DNA from: Microbacteriaceae bacterium
GTDB taxonomy: Bacteria; Actinomycetota; Actinomycetes; Actinomycetales; Microbacteriaceae
Direction of reading: 5' to 3'
Assembly: GCA_009780695.1 (NCBI GenBank)
Contig: WQZN01000025.1
Span: 1-33,198, forward strand
DNA length: 33,198 bases
The notes under the pieces: model-generated
Database searches by the model: none
What the model was told of the DNA's origin: nothing
Seen by the model: the letters and a program-made list of their open reading frames with translations, nothing else
Shown: piece by piece, positions 16,701 to 23,035 of the stretch
Layout of the letters: each line of letters starts with the position of its first letter
Numbering within the stretch: position 1 is the first letter of the stretch
Program-made: the position numbers and the translations under genes

Positions 16701-17318
16701 GAAGAAGTCGATGCGGTAGGGGTGCTCGGCGACCGGCGAGAAGACGTCGAGGATGCCGCCGCGCACCGCGAACTCGCCGCGGCGCGTCACCATGTCGACG
16801 CGGGCGTAGGCCAGGTCGACCAGGGTCTGCGCGATGCGGTCGAGGTCGTAGCCGCGGTGCCCCTGCTCGAGCTCGACGGGCTCGATGGCCGTGAGGTTGT
16901 CGGCCAGCGGCTGCAGCGCCGCGCGCACGCTCGCCGCGAGCACGATCGGCTTGCGCGTCGCCGGGTCGGCGGAGTTCCACTCGGCGAGGCGGCGCAGCGC
17001 GGTGAGACGGCGCCCGACGATCTCGGCGCTCGGGCTGAGCCGCTCGTGCGGCAGCGTCTCCCACGCGGGGAACTCGATGATCTCTGCGTCGGCGGCGAAG
17101 CTGGGCAGCGCGATGCGCAGCGCCTCGGAGTCGCGGCCCGTCGCCGTGATGACGAGCAGCGCCCGGTGGCCGGCGGGGCGCCTGGCGAGGAGGCCGGCGA
17201 GCAACGGCACGCGCAAGCCGTCGGGCGCCTGGAAGTCGGCGTTCTGGCCCGCGTACGCAAGGGCGTCGTCAAAGTTCTGGGCGCGCGAAAGCGCCTCGAT
17301 CATTCCCTCGAGTACCAC
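13746..17318 (-). CDS. mfd: Transcription-repair coupling factor
   Basis: About 1190 residues. Mfd removes RNA polymerase stalled at DNA damage and recruits UvrA. The N-terminal third resembles UvrB (GGILDVFSP, YRIDFFGDEVDQIRWF); a polymerase-binding Tudor-like part follows (GDIVVHQTHGIGKF and the YAPSKRGGPRDKLFVPTDQL segment); then the helicase core with Walker A GDVGFGKTEIA near 655-665, DEEQRFG near 760, SATPIPRTLEMA and GRVGRGRERAYAYF; and a C-terminal regulatory domain. The open frame begins at a GTG at 17348, but I prefer GTG 17318, which lies seven bases after a TAGACT -10 box; the ten residues before it are not family-like. It reads away from the Dabb gene and converges on the metal transporter gene. 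Confidence 0.96.
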   Translation of the reverse strand: MVLEGMIEALSRAQNFDDALAYAGQNADFQAPDGLRVPLLAGLLARRPAGHRALLVITATGRDSEALRIALPSFAADAEIIEFPAWETLPHERLSPSAEIVGRRLTALRRLAEWNSADPATRKPIVLAASVRAALQPLADNLTAIEPVELEQGHRGYDLDRIAQTLVDLAYARVDMVTRRGEFAVRGGILDVFSPVAEHPYRIDFFGDEVDQIRWFSVADQRSLQEPVRRATLPPSRELLLSESVRQRAREMQHEFPGLSSLLERVGQGIPVEGMESLAPALVDRLVPLTHYLPEGAAIAVISPERVATRAVSLAETNREFLAAAWSAATVGAAAPIDLDAGDFMTLSALKASAPDDPWWTVSTFDAGEGGDAVRLAGNAVPSYSGNVTGALEHVGELLQAGWRVAIAAAGQGLVGRASDVLAEFGFAARVVDDYPADAEPGVAYLIKAAVEHGFELPEEKLALIGETEFYGRTIGYDSRQVKKLGSRRKNVVDPLQLKAGDIVVHQTHGIGKFVELVQREVSSGGRNAVKTKREYLVLEYAPSKRGGPRDKLFVPTDQLDLLTRYVGGEEPALSKMGGSDWAAAKTKARKAVRDIAVELVKLYSARMAARGFAFPQDTPWQQELEDAFPFAETPDQLQTIDEVKADMERPIPMDRLISGDVGFGKTEIAVRAAFKAVQGGKQVAVLVPTTLLVKQHFETFQERFAGFPVHLRQLSRFQTDKESKEVLDGLADGTVDVVIGTHRLLAKGVTFKDIGLVVVDEEQRFGVEHKDALKKLKTNVDVLAMSATPIPRTLEMAVTGIREMSTLATPPEDRHPILTFVGPYSDKQVGAAIRRELLREGQVFFVHNRVASINRVASQLAELVPEARIAVAHGQMNEHTLEQIVVDFWERKFDVLVSTTIIETGLDISNANTIIIDRADKYGLSQLHQLRGRVGRGRERAYAYFLWDEDRPLSETAHDRLSTLAANNDLGSGMQIALKDLEIRGAGNLLGGEQSGHIAGVGFDLYLRMIGEAVGQFRGDVAEGQTELRLELPVDAHIPEDYIDSERLRLEAYQKFSAASGPNARDNAIELVIDELTDRYGELPEPVRNLVAVARLRRHAQLAGLGEVVTMGSNLRIVPADLADSIQVRLQRMYPGAKHFQQQRAISVPIKQVDGRPMADADLITWVGDLLKAIFPLPEKEAEPEAQTA

Positions 17319-17325
17319 GGGGACA

Positions 17326-17331
17326 AGTCTA
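17326..17331 (-). promoter_or_regulatory. -10 box TAGACT ahead of mfd GTG
   Basis: TAGACT on the minus strand, seven bases before the GTG at 17318, with no Shine-Dalgarno between. It supports a leaderless mfd mRNA and the shorter start. Confidence 0.45.
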
Positions 17332-17367
17332 CGGAAGGGGTACGACACCGGCTCGCAGGGTGCCGCC

Positions 17368-17373
17368 TAGGGT
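17368..17373 (+). promoter_or_regulatory. -10 box TAGGGT for leaderless Dabb mRNA
   Basis: TAGGGT is followed by exactly six bases and the GTG at 17380. The GGAG inside those six bases is too close to the start to work as Shine-Dalgarno. Confidence 0.5.
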
Positions 17374-17379
17374 GGAGAC

Positions 17380-17670
17380 GTGATCAGGCACACCGTTGCG
17401 TTCCGACTCGTCCACCCGGCCGGCTCCGCTGAAGAGGCGGCCTTCCTCGAGGCGGGGGCGGCGCTCGCCGACATCCCCGGCGTCACGAGGTTCGAGCGCC
17501 TGCGCGAGGTGAGCCCGAAGAACGACTTCGGGTTCGGGTTCTCGATGGAGTTCGCCGACCAGGCCGCCTACGACGGCTACAACACCCACCCCGTGCACGT
17601 CGCGTTCGTGACCGAGCGCTGGCAGACCGAGGTCGCCGACTTCCTCGAGGTCGACTACACCGCGCTCTGA
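17380..17670 (+). CDS. Dabb (stress-responsive A/B barrel) family protein
   Basis: 96-residue ferredoxin-like small domain. The N-terminal IRHTVAFRL, the central FGFSMEFADQAAYDGYNTHPVH (in part) and the C-terminal VADFLEVDY are the usual Dabb landmarks: a strand with His and Phe, a helix, and YxxHPxH before the last helix. Dimeric Dabb proteins form a barrel; some are enzymes (olivetolic acid cyclase-like), most are of unknown role, often linked to stress. Here it stands alone, divergent from mfd and convergent with pth, so the context gives no hint. Start GTG 17380 fits both family length and the leaderless promoter. Confidence 0.88.
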   Translation: MIRHTVAFRLVHPAGSAEEAAFLEAGAALADIPGVTRFERLREVSPKNDFGFGFSMEFADQAAYDGYNTHPVHVAFVTERWQTEVADFLEVDYTAL

Positions 17671-17684
17671 GCCAGGCTCTGTTC

Positions 17685-17758
17685 CAACTGCGCCAGACGG
17701 CGCGAACTGCGCCATACGGCACGCCACAGTGAGCAGTTCGCGCCGTCTGATGCAGTTG
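17685..17758. repeat. Long inverted repeat with 19-bp internal periodicity
   Basis: Arms 17685-17710 and 17733-17758 (26 nt) match at 24 positions around a 22-nt loop. Within it AACTGCGCCA(G/T)ACGGC occurs at 17686 and again at 17705, and GCAGTT occurs at 17733 and 17752, both 19 bp apart. It fills the junction between the convergent Dabb and pth genes. Confidence 0.85.
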
Positions 17759-17773
17759 AGCGCGGACCGCCGA

Positions 17774-18361
17774 CTACGACGCCGTGTGGAACCGCTGCTG
17801 CGCGGCGGTGAGGCCCTGCGTCGTGATGAGCTCGATGGCATCCGCGGCGTCGGCGATCAGGATCGGCAGGTTCTTGCGCTCGACGGTGCTGAACGCCTTG
17901 AGGACGTGGTCGGCGGCATCCCCCGAGCCCGGCGGGCGCCCCACGCCGACGCGCACGCGCGTGAAATCGCCCGTCCCCGTCGCCTTGATGATGTCGCGCA
18001 CGCCGTTGTGGCCGCCGTGGCCGCCGCCGAACTTGAGCTTGAGGGTGTCGAAGGGGATGTCGAGCTCGTCCTGGATGACGATCAGCTGCGACGGCTCGAG
18101 CGAGTAGAACTTGAGCAGCTGGCTGACCGGGCCGCCCGAGGTGTTCATGTAGCCGTTCGACTTCGCCAGGATCAGCTTCGGGCCGCCCGGCTGCACGCGC
18201 CCCTCGGCGACGCGGGTGCTCGTCTTGTGCGATTTGAAGGCGGCGGATGCCCGGGACGCCAGCTCGTCAAGCACCATCTGCCCGACGTTGTGGCGGGTGT
18301 TCGCGTACTCGGGGCCGGGGTTGCCGAGGCCCACCACGAGCCAGGTGTCGGAAGCTGCCAT
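17774..18361 (-). CDS. pth: Peptidyl-tRNA hydrolase
   Basis: 195-residue cytoplasmic enzyme that cleaves the ester bond of peptidyl-tRNAs released from ribosomes. The family pattern is intact: WLVVGLGNPGPEYANTRHNVG with the catalytic H24, KSNGYMNTSG with N73, IQDELDIPFDTL with D98, and FGGGHGGHNGVRDII with N119. Length is normal. It follows the L25/Ctc gene, as in many bacteria, but a strong hairpin separates them. TACCGT lies eight bases before the ATG with AGGGGG between, so it may have its own promoter and nearly no leader. It converges on the Dabb gene. Confidence 0.96.
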   Translation of the reverse strand: MAASDTWLVVGLGNPGPEYANTRHNVGQMVLDELASRASAAFKSHKTSTRVAEGRVQPGGPKLILAKSNGYMNTSGGPVSQLLKFYSLEPSQLIVIQDELDIPFDTLKLKFGGGHGGHNGVRDIIKATGTGDFTRVRVGVGRPPGSGDAADHVLKAFSTVERKNLPILIADAADAIELITTQGLTAAQQRFHTAS

Positions 18362-18380
18362 AGCCCCCTACGGTACGCGA

Positions 18381-18412
18381 AAGGCGGGTGCCCGATGAGG
18401 GGCACCCGCCTT
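18381..18412 (-). terminator. Terminator after the L25/Ctc gene
   Basis: A 13-bp stem (AAGGCGGGTGCCC paired with 18400-18412) around a 6-nt loop, 19 nt past the stop. On the minus strand it is followed by TTTCG. Confidence 0.75.
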
Positions 18413-18431
18413 CGTGCGGTGATGCGGAGTC

Positions 18432-19034
18432 TTACTCGGCAGCGGCCTCGGTCGACTCGGCAGCGGTCTCGCCGGCCTCTTCGTCCGCAGCCGGAGCGGC
18501 CGGGAGGACGATGCCGACGACCAGCGTCTCGGCGTCGGTGAGCAGGGTCGCGCCCGCGGGCAGCTCGATCTCGCCGGCGGTGATGTGCGTGCCCGCCTCC
18601 TTGCCCTCGACGTCGACGACAACGCGCTCGGGGATGTGGGTCGCCTCGACCTCGATGGAGATGCTCGACGCGTCCTGCTCGGCGATGGCCGAGCCGAAGG
18701 GCTCGCCCTCGACGTGCACGGGGACGTCGACCGTGACCTTCTCGCCCTTCTTCACGACGATGAGGTCGATGTGCTCGATGATCTGGCGCACCGGGTCCTT
18801 CTGGACGTCCTTGACGAGCACGAGCTCGGCCTTGCCGGCGATGTCGAGGTCGAGGATCGCGTTCGCCTTGCGGAGGATGAGGCTGGTCTCGTGGGCCGGG
18901 AGGGTGATGTGGCGCGGCTCGGTGCCGTGGCCGTAGATCACGGCGGGGATGCGGCCCACCGCGCGGATCTTGCGGGCGGCGCCCTTGCCGAAGGACTCGC
19001 GGACGTCCGCGACGATCTTGTTGGTGTCAGCCAT
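18432..19034 (-). CDS. rplY: Large-subunit ribosomal protein L25 (general stress protein Ctc type)
   Basis: 200 residues: an N-terminal L25 domain that binds 5S rRNA (VRESFGKGAARKIRAVGRIPAVIYG near 11-35, in part) and a C-terminal TL5/Ctc domain, followed by a 25-residue acidic Ala/Glu tail (DEEAGETAAESTEAAAE). The longer two-domain form is the Ctc/TL5 type, as opposed to the short E. coli L25. The start is ATG 19034, where the family begins (MADTNK); the open frame upstream of it codes for nothing family-like. It carries no strong Shine-Dalgarno; AAAGCAGCAGAA precedes the ATG. It heads toward pth. Confidence 0.95.
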   Translation of the reverse strand: MADTNKIVADVRESFGKGAARKIRAVGRIPAVIYGHGTEPRHITLPAHETSLILRKANAILDLDIAGKAELVLVKDVQKDPVRQIIEHIDLIVVKKGEKVTVDVPVHVEGEPFGSAIAEQDASSISIEVEATHIPERVVVDVEGKEAGTHITAGEIELPAGATLLTDAETLVVGIVLPAAPAADEEAGETAAESTEAAAE

Positions 19035-19053
19035 TTCTGCTGCTTTCGTTCCG

Positions 19054-19070
19054 GTGGGCGACCCGCCCAC
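19054..19070 (-). repeat. 17-bp palindrome in the rplY leader
   Basis: GTGGGCG, loop ACC, CGCCCAC, centred about 28 bp before the rplY ATG. It could be a leader hairpin or an operator. The rest of the 233-bp gap up to the histidine kinase gene shows only that gene's promoter and its upstream palindrome. Confidence 0.5.
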
Positions 19071-19216
19071 GTTGGTGTGTGATTTCAACTCGAACGCTGG
19101 AGCGCGTGAGGAAAGGACGTGAAGCCGGTTCCACCGCGTCGATAACGGATGCCGGTGACATCCCTCGCCGAAGTTCCCCACGAGTTTACCAGGGCTCACC
19201 TGTGCACTGCGCCGCG

Positions 19217-19230
19217 TACTCCCGCGGGAG
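19217..19230 (+). promoter_or_regulatory. Palindrome TACTCCCGCGGGAG, copy 1, upstream of sensor kinase
   Basis: CTCCCGCGGGAG is a perfect 12-bp palindrome. It is centred about 43 bp before the expected transcript start of the kinase gene (-10 box TAAGGT at 19256-19261, six bases before the ATG). The position suits an activator. A second copy lies past the regulator gene. Confidence 0.55.
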
Positions 19231-19255
19231 GATGCCCGATGTCGGCCCCCGCTCC

Positions 19256-19261
19256 TAAGGT
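19256..19261 (+). promoter_or_regulatory. -10 box TAAGGT for leaderless kinase mRNA
   Basis: TAAGGT followed by exactly six bases (GGGCGC) and ATG 19268. Confidence 0.5.
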
Positions 19262-19267
19262 GGGCGC

Positions 19268-20587
19268 ATGCCGGATCCGCGACGCTCACGAGTGCGCCTG
19301 GGCGCGCTCCTCGCGCTGTCGCTCATCGTGCAGTTCGCGACGACAGCCTGGGCGCTGCAGCTGCGCGGGCCGAGCTTCCGCGACAACCCGCGAGTGGGGC
19401 TGTTCTGGTATTCCGGGGCGACGCACTTCCTCTCCGGTCGCCCCCATGCGGTGCCCGTGTGGGTGGCGGTGCTCGCCTTCGCATGCGCGCTCGCCGGCCC
19501 CCTGCTGCTGCCCCTGGTCTGGCGGCGCCCCGGCCCGGCGCTCGCGGCCGTGACCGCCGCCGCCGTGCTCGGCACCCTGGTCTGCGCAGCTCAGGGCCTC
19601 GCCGCGCCCTTCTACGTCTCTGTGCTCTTCGGCGTCGCGGCGGCGAGCTTCCAACGCGCACGGGCCTGGGCCTGGTCGTGCGCCGGGGCGTACTGGCTCG
19701 GCTTCGCGCTGGCATCCTTCATCTCCGTCGCCGGCCTGGTGCAGATCGGCTGGCTCGTGCCGCTCACGCTGATGAGCGTGGGCGCGCTGCTCGGGCCCGA
19801 GTTCGGGCGGTCGCGGCGGGATGCCCGAGCCCAGCTGCTGCGTGACGCCGAGGCCCGGCGCGCGGAGGAGGCGCAGGCCGAGCGGGTGCGCATCGCGCGG
19901 GAACTGCACGATGTGCTGGCGCACTCGCTCAGCCAGATCAACGTGCAGGCGTCGGTCGGGCTGCATCTGTTCGACGCGCAGCCGGAAGGCGCGCGCGACG
20001 CGCTCGCGAGCATCAAGGACTCGAGCAAGCAGGCGCTCGGCGAGGTGCGGCAGGTGCTGGGCATGCTGCGCGGCGACGCTCCGCTCGTGCCCGAGCAGGG
20101 GCTCGCCGGGCTCGCGGCGCTCGTCGACGGGCTCGGGGCGCAGGGCATCGAGGGCACGCTGACGATGCGGGGTGGCGCGGATGTCGTACGCACGCCGGCG
20201 GCCGTGCAGCAGGCCGTGTACCGCATCGTGCAGGAGGCGCTCACGAACGTCACGAAGCACGCGGGCGCCCGGCACGTCTCGGTCGAGGTCGACGGGGGCG
20301 TCCCTCACGGCACGTTCCGTTACGGGGTCGACACCATCGGGCCGCTCGTCGTGCGCATCTCGGACGACGGCGTCGGCGCGGCGTCCGCCCCCTCGCCCGA
20401 CGGTCGCGGGCTGCTCGGCATGCGCGAGCGGGCCGAACTGCTCGGGGGCAGCTTCTCGGCGGGTCCGCAGCCCGGCGGCGGGTTCCGAGTTGAGGCCTCG
20501 CTGCCGCTGCCCGCCGGGGCGTCTCGGCCGACCGACGCACCGGGAACGACGCACACGCCCGGCTCGCCGAGCGGGGGAACGACATGA
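19268..20587 (+). CDS. Sensor histidine kinase, NarL-type
   Basis: 439 residues. The N-terminal half has about six hydrophobic segments (roughly 11-30, 63-84, 90-110, 114-128, 137-157, 160-176) with no large outer domain, so it probably senses something in or at the membrane. A HisKA_3 dimerisation domain follows with the phosphorylated H214 in RVRIARELHDVLAHSLSQI, then an HATPase with IVQEALTNVTKHAGA, a DDGVG box and GRGLLGMRERAELLGG. This is the DesK/LiaS/NarX type that pairs with LuxR-like regulators. The gene overlaps the regulator by ATGA. The C-terminal 30 residues are a Pro/Gly/Thr-rich tail. The signal is unknown. Confidence 0.93.
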   Translation: MPDPRRSRVRLGALLALSLIVQFATTAWALQLRGPSFRDNPRVGLFWYSGATHFLSGRPHAVPVWVAVLAFACALAGPLLLPLVWRRPGPALAAVTAAAVLGTLVCAAQGLAAPFYVSVLFGVAAASFQRARAWAWSCAGAYWLGFALASFISVAGLVQIGWLVPLTLMSVGALLGPEFGRSRRDARAQLLRDAEARRAEEAQAERVRIARELHDVLAHSLSQINVQASVGLHLFDAQPEGARDALASIKDSSKQALGEVRQVLGMLRGDAPLVPEQGLAGLAALVDGLGAQGIEGTLTMRGGADVVRTPAAVQQAVYRIVQEALTNVTKHAGARHVSVEVDGGVPHGTFRYGVDTIGPLVVRISDDGVGAASAPSPDGRGLLGMRERAELLGGSFSAGPQPGGGFRVEASLPLPAGASRPTDAPGTTHTPGSPSGGTT

Positions 20588-21234
20588 TCAGGGTTGCCAT
20601 CGCCGACGACCAGGCGCTGATCAGAGCTGGTTTCCGCGCACTCATCGACTCCGAGCCCGACCTCGAGGTCGTCGGCGAGGCCGGCACCGGCACCACCGCG
20701 CTCGAGCTCGTGCGACGCGAGCGGCCCGACGTGGTGCTGATGGACATCCGAATGCCCGAGGGCGACGGCCTGTGGGCGACCGAGCAGATCGCGGGCGACC
20801 CCGCCCTGGCATCCGTTCATGTCGTCATCGTCACGACGTTCGAGCTCGACGAATACGTCGCGCGGGCGCTCAAGGCCGGTGCGAGCGGGTTCCTCGTGAA
20901 GGACACCGAGCCCGTCGACCTGCTGCGCGCCGTGCGCGTCGCCGTCGCGGGCGAGGCGCTGCTCTCGCCCGGCGTGACGAAGCGGCTGCTCACGCAGGTC
21001 TCGGCAGGCATGAAGGCCCCGGTGGATGCCACGCGCCTCGAGCCCCTGACCGAGCGCGAGCGCGAGGTGCTGCGCCTCGTCGGCCGCGGTCTCACCAATC
21101 AGGAGATCGGCGACGAGCTGTTCATGAGCCCGCTGACCGCCAAGACCCACGTCTCGCGCATCATGACGAAGCTCGACGCGCGCGACCGGGTGCAGCTCGT
21201 GGTGACGGCGTACGAGACGGGGCTCGTGCCGTGA
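20584..21234 (+). CDS. Response regulator, NarL/LuxR family
   Basis: 216 residues. The receiver domain has acidic D8/D9, phospho-acceptor D54 (VVLMDIRMPEGDG), T84/T85 and K106 (GFLVKDTEP). A LuxR-type helix-turn-helix follows from about 150 (LTEREREVLRLVGRGLTNQE, then SPLTAKTHVSRIMTKL). It is coupled to the upstream kinase by an ATGA overlap. The likely targets are the two copies of TACTCCCGCGGGAG at 19217 and 21243: one would be autoregulation, the other would control the SHOCT gene just downstream. Confidence 0.95.
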   Translation: MIRVAIADDQALIRAGFRALIDSEPDLEVVGEAGTGTTALELVRRERPDVVLMDIRMPEGDGLWATEQIAGDPALASVHVVIVTTFELDEYVARALKAGASGFLVKDTEPVDLLRAVRVAVAGEALLSPGVTKRLLTQVSAGMKAPVDATRLEPLTEREREVLRLVGRGLTNQEIGDELFMSPLTAKTHVSRIMTKLDARDRVQLVVTAYETGLVP

Positions 21235-21242
21235 GCGGGCTG

Positions 21243-21256
21243 CTCCCGCGGGAGTA
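21243..21256 (-). promoter_or_regulatory. Palindrome TACTCCCGCGGGAG, copy 2, upstream of SHOCT gene
   Basis: The same 14-mer as at 19217, on the opposite strand. A degenerate version, ACTCCCCCGGGCAG, follows at 21266-21279. Both lie in the 109-bp gap between the regulator and the SHOCT gene. Confidence 0.55.
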
Positions 21257-21343
21257 GGGCGGAACACTCCCCCGGGCAGATTCGCCGGCCGCCTGATTTC
21301 GGGACTCTGGAGGTGTCAGAGATCACACCCGAAAGGAACCGCC

Positions 21344-21607
21344 ATGTGGCACACCGGATTCGCCTTCTTCCCGTTCTTCTTCCTCATCCCGCTGTTCTGG
21401 GTCGCCGTCATCGTGACGCTCGCGATCGTGTTCGGCCGGCGCCGCCGCGCCATGTGGGGCTACTGGCACGGGCAGGCGTCCTCGTCGGCCGAGCAGACGC
21501 TCGCGCAGCGCTACGCCAACGGCGACATCGACGAGAAGGAGTACCGCGCCCGCCTCGAGGTGCTGCGCGCGAACAAGCCGCAGTCGCCGTTCGGCCCGCG
21601 CGCGTAG
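21344..21607 (+). CDS. Small SHOCT-domain membrane protein
   Basis: 87 residues. One strongly hydrophobic segment (about 6-30, FAFFPFFFLIPLFWVAVIVT and on) is followed by a basic RRRR stop-transfer, and a C-terminal SHOCT motif AEQTLAQRYANGDIDEKEYR near 50-69. SHOCT domains are short helical hairpins often found on small membrane proteins; they are thought to help oligomerisation. The ATG is preceded by GAAAGGAAC with good spacing. Its place behind the two-component system and the copy-2 palindrome suggest it is the system's output, perhaps an envelope-stress protein; that is inference. Confidence 0.88.
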   Translation: MWHTGFAFFPFFFLIPLFWVAVIVTLAIVFGRRRRAMWGYWHGQASSSAEQTLAQRYANGDIDEKEYRARLEVLRANKPQSPFGPRA

Positions 21608-21634
21608 CGGAGCTCGTTCACCTGGACACCTCCA

Positions 21635-21759
21635 GTCGTCGAAAAGTGGGCCGATCCGAGTGGTTCGGCGCACTTTTCGACGACCGAGGCACGGTTACCA
21701 GCCCCGGTCGTCACAAAGTCGGCGAAAGCGGCCTGGAAGACCTACTCTTCGACGACCGG
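21635..21759. repeat. Two related inverted repeats at convergent junction
   Basis: First hairpin: 21635-21654 with 21665-21684, 19 of 20 positions paired, built on GTCGTCGAAAAGTG. Second, looser hairpin: 21704-21719 with 21744-21759, built on CCGGTCGTCACAAAGT. Both use variants of the same GTCGTC...AAAGT half. They fill the junction between the convergent SHOCT and manD genes. Confidence 0.8.
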
Positions 21760-21784
21760 AGGCGCGCTCACCGCAGCGGCACGA

Positions 21785-23035
21785 TCACCAGTCGTGCATC
21801 GAGCCGTCGAGGAGGCGGTTGACGGGCAGGTAGGCGGCCTCGTACGGGTACGCGGCCGCCGCCTCGTCATCGTACGAGATGCCGAGGCCCGGCTCGTCCG
21901 AGGCGTTCAGCATGCCGTTCTCGAACGTGTACGTCGTGTGGAACACGTCGTGCGTCGCCGGGGCGTGCTGCATGTACTCCTGGATGCCGAAGTTCGAGAT
22001 CGCGAGGCCCAGGTGGATCGCCGCAGCGAGGCCCACGGGCGAGACATCCGTCGGCCCGTGGATGCCCGACTTGATCTGGTAGACGCTCGCGTAGTCGAAG
22101 ATCCGCCGCAGACCCGTGATGCCGCCCGCGTGCGTGACGGGGCTGCGCACGTAGTCGATGAGCTGCTCCTCGATCAGGGTCTTGTAGTCCCAGATCGTGT
22201 TGAAGATCTCGCCGATCGCGAGCGGTGTCGTGGTGTGCTGGCGCACGAGGCGCAGCGCCTCCTGGTTCTCGGCGGGCGTGACGTCCTCGAGCCAGAACAG
22301 GTCGTAGGGCTCGAGCGACTTGCCGAGCTTCGCCGCCTGGATCGGCGTCATGCGGTGGTGCCCGTCGTGCAGCAGCGGCAGCTCGGGCCCGAACTCGTTG
22401 CGCACGGCCTCGAAGACGCCCGGGATGTGGCGCAGGTAGGCGCGCGTGTCCCACGACTCCTCGACCGGCACCGCGTTGCGGCGCGCGGGCTCGTAGTCGT
22501 AGCGGGCGTCGGTGCCGGCATCCGCCCCCGCCTTCGCGTTCGCCGACGACGCGACGCCGTAGACGGACGGCAGGCCGGGGATGCCGGTCTGGATGCGGAT
22601 CGCCCGGTAGCCCTCCTCCTGGTGCTCGCGGATGTTGTCGAACAGCTCCGGCAGCTCGGCGCCCGAGGCGTGCCCGTAGACCAGCAGCCCCTCGCGCGAG
22701 CGCCCGCCCAGCAGCTGGTACAACGGCAGCCCCGCGACCTTCGCCTTGATGTCCCACAGCGCGGTGTCGACGGCGGCGATGGACGCCATCGTCACCGGCC
22801 CGCGACGCCAGTACGCGCCGCGGTAGAGGTACTGCCAGGTGTCCTCGATGCGATGCGGGTCGCGGCCGATGAGCAGCGGCACGACGTGCTCGCGCAGGTA
22901 GGCGGCGACGCCGAGCTCGCGGCCGTTCAGCGTCGCGTCACCGAGACCGGTGACCCCGTCGCTCGTCGTGATGCGCAGCGTCACGAAGTTGCGGCCCGGG
23001 CTCGAGACGAGCACCTCGGCTTTCTCAATCAACAC
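21785..23035 (-). CDS. manD: D-mannonate dehydratase family protein (enolase superfamily)
   Basis: 416 residues. ManD/RspA-type enzyme that dehydrates D-mannonate (in many members also gluconate) to 2-keto-3-deoxygluconate with Mg2+. Family features: [11 protein letters not shown] near 30-40, a [20 protein letters not shown] block, the RIQTGIPGL loop, [13 protein letters not shown] with metal/catalytic residues, [22 protein letters not shown], and the C-terminal [11 protein letters not shown]. Start GTG 23035 is chosen because GAGGG lies eight bases upstream and the family starts with (M/L)IEKAEVLV; it lies inside the end of the upstream gene (11-bp overlap). The last gene of the five-gene sugar-acid operon. 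Some relatives have low activity, so the true substrate needs assay. Confidence 0.92.
   Translation of the reverse strand: MLIEKAEVLVSSPGRNFVTLRITTSDGVTGLGDATLNGRELGVAAYLREHVVPLLIGRDPHRIEDTWQYLYRGAYWRRGPVTMASIAAVDTALWDIKAKVAGLPLYQLLGGRSREGLLVYGHASGAELPELFDNIREHQEEGYRAIRIQTGIPGLPSVYGVASSANAKAGADAGTDARYDYEPARRNAVPVEESWDTRAYLRHIPGVFEAVRNEFGPELPLLHDGHHRMTPIQAAKLGKSLEPYDLFWLEDVTPAENQEALRLVRQHTTTPLAIGEIFNTIWDYKTLIEEQLIDYVRSPVTHAGGITGLRRIFDYASVYQIKSGIHGPTDVSPVGLAAAIHLGLAISNFGIQEYMQHAPATHDVFHTTYTFENGMLNASDEPGLGISYDDEAAAAYPYEAAYLPVNRLLDGSMHDW

Noticed and set aside
17319..17348. Start of mfd at GTG 17348
   Set aside because: It would translate through a -10 box and adds ten residues not found in the family; GTG 17318 fits better. 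Not fully excluded.
13899..17432. Very long open frame on the plus strand opposite mfd (over 1100 codons), and similar ones opposite eno, hisS and ndh
   Set aside because: Such frames are common opposite GC-rich genes. The translated products are Arg/Asp/Leu-rich and resemble no family, while the minus strand encodes clear, full-length known proteins.
19035..19255. Possible riboswitch or small RNA between rplY and the kinase gene
   Set aside because: Only a 17-bp palindrome and promoter-like elements are seen; no conserved riboswitch core could be recognised.
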